Position numbers and translations under genes: made by a program. The notes beneath the pieces are model-generated. The model was not told where the DNA came from and ran no database searches. It saw only the letters and a list, made by a program, of their open reading frames with translations. Below, piece by piece: positions 25,101 through 37,100 of a stretch of DNA of 64,000 nucleotides. Origin of the DNA: Zoroaster sp. YZ-2022 (lineage: Eukaryota; Echinodermata; Asteroidea; Forcipulatida; Zoroasteridae); the NCBI GenBank assembly GCA_029582265.1, contig CM055835.1, positions 12,579,498 to 12,643,497 on the forward strand, written 5' to 3'. Numbering within the stretch: position 1 is the stretch's first letter; every line of letters starts with the position of its first letter.

Positions 25101-28100
25101 GATAGAGGGAGATGACTCCATGTTTTAAAACAATCTCTATTGAGTATACATGTAGTGTTGGTTTTGGGAAGAACTTGGGTTTACATGACGTTCTCAACCT
25201 GAACAACAATCTCATAATTGCTCTGACCAAGCTTGAACCAAGTTTTGAGATCATTTTACACAATGTAGATTTGTTGAAATTATAACAGTGGTTTAGCTGA
25301 TTTTTCATTTAAAAATTATTAAATGGTCCTGAAAAGCTGCATATGTACACTGTACATACAAGTTTATTACTCATGGGCGAGTTCAGTTTTGCCCAAACTA
25401 ATGATATGTTCTATAACACCCTATATTTTGAGAAATGTTGTCATTGATGATCATTGCTCTCATCAACACTATAAACATGTTTCTGGTAACTGTACACATT
25501 TTTTTGCAACTTGTTTCTGGGCATAAGTCTGAAAAAGATATTGATAATTGTAAATTTTTATCATTTGTTAATTTTGTATAAATATAGCCACTCTTGAAAA
25601 ACAACGTTTCACTGAAAAACACAGCCAATAGGGCTATCAAATAACCGAATATTTGAATATTCGATTGATGGTGCTTCCATCATTATCTCCCCCCCCCCCC
25701 CCAAATCATCCTCTCGTCTCCATTTGGTCGTCACCTAGCAAGTCCATCCTAGTCCGGGCGACATGATGCTTAATACATATTTTGGCCCCTCCATATTGTG
25801 CGTGCTCGTTTTATCACATGGTGCAATTTACAATCGGCGGCCTTCGAATATTGAATATTAATTCGGAATCAAAATCCGAATATCCGGTTACCAAATTATT
25901 CGAAAACGCACAGCCGTAACGGCCAAGACACATTAACTAGCTTGATTCGCCAATGATGTCATAAACATTGCTTTTGACATACATGTAACAATGTACAGGT
26001 ACATGTACACAATTTGTCCAAAGTCAGTTTATTTTAAGAAATACATGTAAGATGCCTCGGCAAACATCACTAGTGATTATGTATCAATATTGTATTTCCC
26101 AACCTGAATTTCCAGCAAGGAAGACAGCCCGAATCCTTTGTGGTACCCGGGGAGCACATCTTCCGCCCACCCGCTGCCAAGGTCCAGAACATCAAGGTAG
26201 TGGACTACTTGGGTAAGGCCAAGGTGGTGTCTGAGCTAGTCCCTCCTGATGCTGAAAGCAAGACAAGAAGACGGGTAAGAAAAGAATGGATAACGTTGAG
26301 TTATCTCACCACCGGTTCTTGTCACTCAGAACCAACATTAATTACATGTATAACTTTACAATGTACTGTACATGTTGATTCCGCAGACCTTCCACCACAC
26401 AAATCTTCAAATCCTATTCTTATGTGTACAATCAAAATACAAAATACAAGGGATTGTGTCACCCAGGTACTCCCCAGTGGTAACCAGGCAATCATAAAAG
26501 TACTCAAACCTACAAACATGTACATGTAGGATTAAAATTGTGGAGTACCCTAGGTGACAACGACCCTTTCTGCAATAATAATAAACTGTATGCAATAATC
26601 TTGAGTGTAGTAAATTGAAAGAAGTTTAACAAGTTAGAAAATTTTTATATGTGGCAAGCTGAAGCGCACATGTCAGACAGACCAGATGAGGGCTGGGGGT
26701 GGACTTAGTGGGCGTTATGGAGACTAAAGAAAGTCACTCAAGGGTCTGATGAAATAAGTGTGTTTACCTCGGATTCATTATTTAAAATAAGTGAGTTGAC
26801 ATCGACAACCATGTCATGATTATGCCCGTATTTCACATTGTTCTCTCTCTTGTAAACTGTTTATTTTATTATTATTATTTCTTTTTTACAGAGCCCAAGT
26901 CCCCTCCCACCGAATCGCCCACCTCCTGTAGCCCCGCCCGCAAATGCTTTCATACCCATAGACACCCCATCCTTAAGAAGTCAATCCCCCAATTATAAAT
27001 CACCACCCTTTCGCCCACCCCCCCGTGGGCCACCACCATCTGAACCACCACCCAGTGGAAACAGAAGCAGCCCCTCCATACCATTACGCCCTCCCCCTAC
27101 ACCACCAAAAGGAACCTCCCCATCTCCCAGTCCGACCTTTCCTAAAGCCACCCACAAGGACACGATCCATATGTGGAACGAAGGGGTGTTGATGTTTGAG
27201 AAAGGGCAGGTGGGGCCAGCACTGGACCAGATGTTTAGGATCGTCGAACCAACGGCCAAGATCTTATTCAACATTGGGATGCTGCAACTGAAACTGGGGA
27301 ATGTCTCAGAGGCAGATGAGGTAGGGAGGTCATTGGGGTTGGACTTAGCTAGGAGTCCCCTTAATGGCCAGCAAGTTGACTGGTCATCATTTCTGGAACT
27401 TTTCATTGGGAGTAAATGTATGTAGTCCTGAGCTGCACTAAGCATTTTGGCAGCTTGTGAAACACGTCTCAAAATTCCACTGCTTAGAACATACCATCGA
27501 GATGACAAAACATCGGGAATACACACTTTCCTCTCTTGGAATACACAGCATTCCATTTGGGAATGGTTGTGTTCTCAAACTTAGTATCCCATTTGGAACA
27601 TTTCTTTAAGGAGTACCCTCATTGAGAATACCTAGGTTTTCCCGTTTTAAGAACAGCTGCAATTCCCACTAGGAATACTGAATGTCAGAGCTGCCAACCA
27701 GTACGATTTTGTCGTATTTTGTATGATAAAACGATTAAAATACGACACTACGATATACATGTAAAAAAAATACAATTTCTTAAAAAAATACCAACTAAAA
27801 ATTTATATTGCCTGGTTACTACTTCTTTCCGTCCGCGCGCACAAACCTTATGGTATTTTTTACTGGACGTTAGGGTTAAGAATATGATTTTTGTGTTCAA
27901 AATAGTATTTTTTGGATTGTGAATATGATTTTTTGTCTGCTGAGGTTGGCAGCTCTGGAATGTTCATTTCGGGGATGTACTGTTTTCCTGAAAGGAATGT
28001 TCCTATGTTTAAAGTGATGTACACTTATAAATGATGTATCAAGTTTTCAGAATTTACAGACATGAGAGCAAACATGTGGCCAAAGGGGTGAGGGGGCAGT

Positions 28101-31100
28101 TGTCCCCCACCTCTCTTTTGGGTCATTTTTTAATATATTTGAAAGACAAGTTGCCCAACAGCAATTTTTACTCCATTTTGACCCTTAAAAGAATGGGTAG
28201 GAGTTGTGCTGTGTTACTGTTATTTTTCTGGGTAAATCATGTACACTAAACGCATAACCAGTGTTTCCATATTTATCACTTTGAAGGTGTTCCATTCAGT
28301 TATCATGAAGGACCCACATCTGGCCATCGGCCACTACCAGAATGGTAACGTCCAGTGCCAACTCAACAGACCTGACCAAGCAAGAAGGCAATATGAGAAG
28401 TGTATGGACAGCTTCCGAGGTCACAAGTACATCGACTACAAACAGCTTGGGTTGCCATACAAACTCTACGAGTTTGAGGTGGGTAAAATGCCAGACTCGG
28501 ACTCGCCATGTACATGTACAATGACTCGGACTCAACCCCTTGGGACCTGGAGTCAAGCGCTTCTGTGACATGGACTCTGAAGCAAAATGGCCATTTCAAA
28601 TATAAAAAAACATTCTTAAACCCAGCGAAGATTACTCTGTAAATAGATACCATGTACATTATGAAATCCTAATGGAGGAAGAATTGCTGTGGTAAAAAGC
28701 ACTTACATGTATTAATTACTCAGACTGAAACTCAGCCTTCATGAATTAAGACTCGAACTAGGACTTTGATTACTCAAATATAAGTATGAATATGTATGAT
28801 GGATGTTTTTCCTCGGGCAAACCGGGTTTAATAAGGACCGAGCCCGTGACCATGCACAAAACAGGTCATTAACCTGTGGTAAACACCAGACGACAAACTG
28901 TTATTCACCATTCATAAATGCACGTATCAATTTTTTTTTTTTTAATTTAAAAAATGTAAAATTTTTGTTGAATAAAGCCAAATAGAAATGGGCAAATTCA
29001 CATTTTGGGGACACATGAAACACTTTTAAAGTACATGTACACGAGTCAGACGTGTGATGCAAAACAATCTTTCGTCACTCTGATTGGTTCAAATCCACGT
29101 CACACGAAACAGCTGGCATATACGCGCTGCCCTGATTTTGATAAGCCATATCTTTACCATCCGTTAATACACCCTCACGTGATTACGTTTTGTCCAATCA
29201 GATTGTCTCAACCGCTTACTCATTTATGAATGGTGGGTGTCCCAATTCCAGCTGAGTCTAACAGTTGGGTGGTAGTGTTACTGCATGGTGTTGGACTTTG
29301 GTGGATTCAGGAAGGTTATTAGCCGAAATAGCCAGGGGTTAGGGTTAAAAGTATCACATTGTATTGTCACAAAACCACACAGTGTTCCCAAAAGGAATGT
29401 TCCAAATGACACAAGAACATTCAGAATGTGGAGGTGCTACTTTACTGTGATGCTTGTCTGACTTATTGGTATCTAGGTGCTTCACAACCAGGCATGGGCT
29501 TACTACAAGCTTGGCCAGCGAGACACATGCCTTCAACTACTGAGGAGTGCACAGGGGACGAGACCGGAAACCAGACATGATGCTATCGATAACGCTCTCA
29601 AGAACGCAGAGGTACAGTATTGTGAATGAGAAACAAAATTAAACATAGAAATCAATACAATCTGTGCACAGGTTGTTGAGGGCGCTTTTCAGTAAATAGT
29701 GAAAATACATTTAGAAATTTTGATCGGCAAATATGAAATTTGTATTAATTCTAATTTTAATACACGATGGTTGCCAAAATTGTAACGTATATGTACATAA
29801 TTAGGGAATAATATTTGCGTATTCAACATTTAAATTTTGTGTTAAAGTGTGATTATTTATACTTTTTGAGTAAAGCAAATTTAAACTGCGTACAGTGTGA
29901 CTAGTGAACATAATTAATGCCACAAAAATTGCGACAAAAAATGTAACCAACATGTATATGTTGACATTTATTATTTGAATTTCATATAAATTATACTCGG
30001 TTTGTAAAGAAAATAGTTTTTGCATTTAGATGTTTTTCCCTTAGGATAACAAAAGGAATTTTATCAGCACAATCTCTAGCATGAAATCTTATTTTATGAT
30101 TTGGTTCATCCGTAGGCTGGAGCCCCTTTTGACATCATGAAGCTACCCAAAGGAGCACTATTCCGTCCCCCGAGGACCAAAATTGATAACCTGAACAAGA
30201 TCGATTACCTCGGCCAGGCAAAAGTTGTGTCAGAGCTACCCACAAACAGAAGCCCTTCTCCTAACACCACAGTAAGTAAATCTCCAACCTGTTCAAATCC
30301 TTAGTCCTCTAGTCCTTTAGACTTTAGTTGCACCACCAATAAAGGTATACAGGCAGCCAGCCAGCCAGTAAGGAAAGCAAGCAATCCAATTGGCAACCTG
30401 GCAAGCACGCAAGCGCAAGCAAGGTGCAAGCAAGCGTACAAGCAAGACTCTGGAAGAAGGCAAGGATAGCAAGTTGGAAACTTGAAGCAACTAGGTAGAA
30501 ACTCGGACATAAGCTAATAATAATAATGTATAGATTTATATAGCGCACGTATCCACCAACTAAGTGGCGCTCAAGGCGCATTATATTATTATCCCTGCTC
30601 ATAAGGCTCATAAGGCTCATAAATCATTCCTGAAACCATCTCAGCTCCCTGGGGAGTATACAGCTCAATTGCTGCCATTTCTAGCGCATAGAGAGCAAAC
30701 CATCTCTGCCTTCACAGGTACCCATTTAACCCCTGGGTGGAGAGAAGCAATTATGGTTAAGTGTCTTGCTCAAGGACACAGGTGTCACGGCTGGGGCTCG
30801 AACCCACACTCTGCTGCTGGCAACACCAGAACTTGAGTTCAGTGCGCTAGACCGCTCGTCCACGACAATCCACTTTACGTGCATTATACAACACACGGGA
30901 CCTACGGCTTTACGTCCCATCCGAAGGACGAAGCAATTATGGTTAAGTACCTTGCTCAAGGATACAAGTGTCACGACCGGGGCTCGAACCCACACCCTGC
31001 TGCTGGCAACACCAGAACTTGAGTTCGGTGCGCTAGACCGCTCGGCCACGACACTCGGCCGCTCGGCCACGACAAGCTAGCAAGCAAAAACACATGAAAC

Positions 31101-34100
31101 AAATTAAGTAGACAAACACAAAATGTGAGAAAGTAGACAGTCATGCTAGATGTCCATGTAGTGTACAAATTAATTTGGATTAAAGATTTATCACCAGTGT
31201 TTTTAACAACAATTAGTTTTTTTAATGGAACATTGTTAATTTCCGTTTTAGAAAGGAAAAATGAACCCTAACCCCCCCCTACAGGCTGCTCAATGCAACA
31301 AGATCCACTAGCTAGAACAATGGTTCTTTTGTTCTCTGCTGAGGACAACAAGATACAAGGACTTTTTACATTTTTTGCATCTTGTTGCATTGAGCATGGT
31401 TAGGGTTAATAGTAATTAATTCCCCCAAATTAAATTATGATGGAACCCAGCTTATATTCCTTTTAGCATTTAAACCATGCTACCAGTTAAACCATGCTGC
31501 CAGTTAAACCATACTATTAAATGTATCATCTTAATGTATTTCTTTTCACCATACTATTAAATGTATCATCTTAATGTATTTCTTTTCATTCTCTCAATTA
31601 AAATACTCAAGTTCAAAAGAAAAAATATCAGAAATTGTCGTACAAATAAAAACTTGAGTGATACATCTTGAAGTTAACACTGATTGTTATTTGCACGTTT
31701 TACCCAAATTGTCAAGATATTTAAAAAACTTTCAATCAACAGGTTCAGCAAGCTAACACGGAATCTTTCTACCTCCCGATGTCCCCTCTGTCCCCTCCTC
31801 CACAGGCTGTCAAACCCCAACAACAAAAGCCACGCCCAAACAAATCCGTTCCAACTCTTCAGGGCAAAGCACTGCCTGTGCCTCCTAGAAAGTCGCTGCC
31901 GGGTGTCCCAGTTGGGCGCCTAACACCGGTGTCGCCCCTCAGCATACCATCAGCTGATCTGCCGGCACCCATACCTCCTAGATCAACTAGTCTGGGCCTT
32001 GCTATTGACCCTCCACCAAGCCCTGGTCCACCAGAGAGACCCCTCCCTGCGATTCCGATTCACATAACATCCGATGTGAGCACGCTCCCGCGGAGAACAC
32101 CGCCTCCTCCTCCAACCCAAAACGGAACAGAGAAGCCGACAAACGGGGACCACAGGAGAAAGACAAGCCCCGCCTTCAACGCAAATAAACCGCTCCCCAT
32201 CAAACCAAGAACTGAGACTGATTCCTCAAGTAACACCCCTACAAACACCCCACCCATGTCAAAGCGGCGTGCAAGTCCTGTCCCTCCAGATAAGCCATTA
32301 CCCCCATCACCCCCATCACCAAATCGCCTAAACAGTCCTACCCCTGAGAAAAGAACTCCTGGACCTCCTGACAAACCCCTCCCACCATCCCCAAATCGAT
32401 TAAGTCCAGGTTCACCGAGGCGGGATCCGCCCGAACTCCCAAGTTCTGGAGCCAGTGATATTCAGGAAAGAAAGAAGCGACCGGTCAGTCCTCTCCCACC
32501 AAAAATTCCTGTGCCCTCTCCTCCCCCGAAGTCGAAAGATAACCAAGACAGAAGGACAAGACCTGTCAGTCCACTACCACCCAATGTTCCTCTGCCCCGA
32601 CCTCCCGTCAGGGGAGGCGGGGCGATACAGACGAAGATAGGTAGCCGGGATGCAAATTGGCAGAGCCCTGGAGCAGCCAGGAAGATTTCCAATGAGGTGC
32701 AGGGAAAACGAAGAGTACCAACAATTGCAAATAATAATACACATGTGAGTGGCCATCTCATTTAAATAATACAAGAATCTGGTGTTTTTTGGTATGTTTT
32801 GGTCTGTCTTTCATCTACTGCTGGCATTAACTTTTTTTTCTAGAATGATCTAAAATCTTCGAGCTTGAATTATTTTTGTCTGCAAATTTTCAAAACCATT
32901 TGCTTTTTTGTTGCTATCTATAGGCATGCAATTATTTGCTTGTGAAAAATAATCCCAAAGGCAGCCGTGTAGGCATGGAGAGGGGCGAGGTGAGCAATTG
33001 CCCCATCCCCTTGGACCTGTTTAAAAAAAAGATAATAGTAGTTTTTCTATGACCTCAATCTAAATTTTAATTTGGCATTTGTCATACTGGAATTAACCAT
33101 TACAAATCTAATTATTTGAATGGTGATTTAACACGTACAATATGTACAATGTACGTATATATTTCATTTTGTATATTTTGCATTAATGGGAAGGTACATG
33201 TACAACATTGGTTATCAACAGCAAATTATTATCTAAAAAGGCTTACTTGGTGTTACACGTATAAATCAATCCTGAGAAATGATTCCGTCTGAAAAAAACA
33301 GGAATTGTTACATGTATGTTGAATATGAGAAAAATTGCTGAAAAACATAATAACATAAAAACCAACAGCAACAGTTTTGTCAAAAACCTGAGCACCTATT
33401 TTAATGCAATTTTCACAGGTTAGTTTTATGATGTATTTCTTAAAAGCTAGAGGGTTAAAATGAACATACTTTTCCAAATGCCAAAGTTGTACTGTGTACT
33501 TTCACTTTAAAGCCCCTATATTATTGGTATTTTCAAAAAACATAAGGCATTTTTTTCTATAGAATATTATGACCAGGAAGGCTCTGAAAATAGCCATTTG
33601 TGATGCCACTGGAGGTAGTTCCGTATATAGGGTTGTTGTCACAATCTCAATCCTACGCAGGTTTGTGTACTTTAACCCTAACTCCCTAGGCCCACTTGCT
33701 TACACATAACATGTATGCACACATGTGTTTCTAATCTGTAATACATGTACATGTACATGGCCAGGGACCCTCCCTGCATGCATGGAGCAATAAACAGTGT
33801 CCACTAACCCAACCACTGACCCAAGCACTGACAACAAACATGGATGTACATGAACCATGGAAAGGCAAGTATGCCTAATAACCTCAATCCTCCAAAATCC
33901 TTCACTTTAGCAAAGAGCATGCAGCATGTAACCTCAATCCTTCAAAATCCTTCACTTTGGCAAAGAGGATTTTGGAGGATTTGGGAAGGTTAGGGTTAAT
34001 GATTGCCTTGGTACCATTGGGGAGTACCCTGGGTGACAGTGACCCCTTCAGCGATATTAACTGATAGACACCATCTTTACTGGCAAAATGAATTTGGCTT

Positions 34101-37100
34101 TTATAGTTTTAGCTGCTTTAAGCATTCTAAGTTTACTTTGTTTACTTTGTGCTTAACCAACGAATGAAGCATACAGTTACTTTTAAATGGCCACATGCAA
34201 AACGCATGACAATTACTCCACATTCACCCAATTTTTTGGCACTATTTTTAAAGTAAGCCTCACAATTTCGTATTGAGCTTCAAATCCAACTCTGCATGTC
34301 GTGCCATCATGCCCATGAATAACCTCTGCATAAACCCTCCTCATTAATAACATTAACCCCTCCTTATGGTGTTCAGCTGTGCATGGTGACTATCAAGAGC
34401 TACGTGGCCAATGACAAGGGTGACCTGAGCTTCAGCATAGGAGAGATCATAAAAGACTGCAGAGAAGGTTGCCATGCATATTTAGTTTTTATTTTATTTC
34501 TGTGGCCAATTTCACTGCTTACCAGTATATAGCAAATTTCTTTTGACATAGTGCCAAAACTGCTAAAAGTAAAAGCAAAAACAGTAAGTGACACCAAACC
34601 GAGCAAGGTGTAGACCAGTTTTTGTTTGTTTTTCTGAGGGTCTGAATCCAATATTTGGTATTCTTGCCGAAATTTCATTTTTAATAGAATTTTGACTTGA
34701 TGACTGGGATCCCCGGGGTCAAAACTGCTACAAGCCAACTAGCGTGAGAGGCCAGTGGATTAACAGAAAAACTACTTCTGCTAAGTTTGATAGTCCGGAG
34801 GGCTAGTGTAACACAAAATAAGAGACACATCATCACAAAGACTGACAAATGCAAAACTGTTCCTTGAGAAAAACATGGTATAAACTAATTTGAACTAATT
34901 TTAAATTTCTGTTTTGAGACATTAAAATGCACATGAACAATAACTGTTTTATTTTAATTTATTCACGCTCTTTGCATGATTGTTTAATGATCTTTCAAAG
35001 GGCTACTAAAACCTAAGGAGGACTAGTATAATTCAGTTGTTACTGATCCTGCTGGCTACCATAAAATACAAGTTAATTTTGACCCCTGAACCTTGAGGTT
35101 AGAGGAACCAAAGGTCTGGATGCATTATATCCAGAATTGAGCTGCATACAGTCATTAAAAGTTGTATACCACCTCCAAAACCCTCCCCCTCCCCCTCAAC
35201 ACATTAGGCGCTGATTGTAAACAAAAAAACATGACGTGAAAATTTGTGAATTTACATAGACTTCAATTTGCAGATTACAGATGATTTTTCCAAAGTAAAA
35301 TACATGTACATGTAGGTTAATTGGCCAAGAGACAAATATCTGTGTTGGTTTGCAGTATCATGAGATTGACCTCTGACCTTCTGCATGGAAACAAAATGCT
35401 CTGCATTGAATTTGGGAACATTATTTTGTTTTGCTTTTTCAAAATTAAAATCATTGTACACTGTTGGTAATTGGCGTTATTTGTAAAAGAGATTTGCTGT
35501 AAAAAAGTGGTGATTATAACACATACCATCCTTCAAAATATCAAGCAGAATTCCTTCTTTTTAAGACAAAATATAATAAGGACCAAAAGATCACATGGTA
35601 ATCTTTTTGTCTTGATGAATACTTATCCATTTACCAATATTTGTGGTCAGTCATGGAGGCCACTGCCTTCATTGGCCTTGGTGCCCCTTAAACATTTTCA
35701 TATAGACATTATAAAAAACAAAACACAAAAACCAACTTCCTTCCTTCGGACATGATTTTCAAGTTTTTACAGAACATTCATCAATGTATTTATTTTAGAT
35801 GGCCTGACATGCCAAATGTATTTCCTGATTCTCACACTGTACATGTGTACCTATAATGTCTATAGGCCTACTACTACTAGTAAACGGATTTGTCAAAGTC
35901 ATCAGTGGTGTACAAATGCATTTCAGGAAATGATAAAATACATGTTGATAGCTGATCATATTTCAATACTGTCTCACTGTTTGTTTCCATTTCAAAAGCA
36001 AGCACGCGGAAACAGTTAAAAAAAAAATTTTTTTTTTGGACAATAATTTTTTCCATATGCATGTTGTGCATGTGAAGATCATATAGAGCATTATCTTAAA
36101 AATGCCCGTCTTTTTCTCAATTATCTATACCAGATGTCTATTACCTACACAAAGTGTGCCGTTCATGTATTTTAGTCCACAGCATTGTAGGAACAATGGA
36201 TTTGGGCTGTGCATTCATGAAGTTATATTCCATAGACTAACGTGCAAGCTCTGAAAAGAAGATGCGTAATAACTGCGTTTAATATTGTAAAAGTGCCAAT
36301 TAAGTGTGTGTTTTGCGACTCCATACTGGGCTCAGTTGCATCTAATTCGCATCCCGTTTACATGTAGTTCTGGAATGAGCAAGCAGCATAAAGCGCTTCT
36401 TCCATGTTCCTCTCTAGCAGTGTAGCTAGGCTCCTTATAATGCAGGAGTATATCCCTTCCATGGGGTTGGTCAACCTTGACAAATTTGTTTGATGATTAA
36501 TTCAATAATGTCATTTCTCACATCATTAACTTGTAATGCTATTTGTTATTAGCAAGAGGAAGTTTGCGATCATAGCACCATGTACATGTAATAATATATC
36601 TAATGAGTTGTAATAGTGTGTTGGTTCTGAGAAGAGCATACTGATGAAAACATTGAGTTGTCAAACCACTGGTTCTTCTCAAATCAGACAGACCTGGAAT
36701 TTCACGGAGGTCATGGCGTAGTTGTCTTGGCCTTGGTCTCCCTTCAAAATGGTCACAATGACATTCTGATATTCTAATTGAAATGCCCGTTACTCAGGAA
36801 ATTTTGTCTTGACTCTACAGGAATGAAATTCCAGGCCAGGACCAACCTACTATACAACTCAGAGATATTACATGGTACTACCACAAACTTCCTCTTAGTG
36901 TTCTTCCAACATGCAAAAAAGCTTCATATTCTGCTGATTGCCTAGTGATGTTATATTTTCATTTGTTTATAACTCTTTATCATTTAGCATTAAACATAAT
37001 CTTATGCATAATCTTATACTAATCGAAACGTCGAGTTGTACCACCAGTTCTTTTCAGAACTAATTACTACTCAATTGAGATTCCACATGGTGTCATCGCA

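Noticed and set aside
26993..27556. 187-residue open frame on the minus strand, Gly-rich
   Set aside because: It is the antisense shadow of the proline-rich exon 5 (Pro codons read as Gly) and has no homology pattern.
26892..30271. Module 2 as a separate NCF2-like gene
   Set aside because: Its first TPR helix lies in one exon with a proline-rich linker that lacks an ATG upstream of the helix, the exon has a good acceptor, and its phase matches exon 4. A separate start in the intron cannot be fully excluded without transcripts.
32060..32374. Minus-strand Gly/Val-rich open frame, and another at 32462-32761
   Set aside because: Antisense shadows of proline-rich exon 9.
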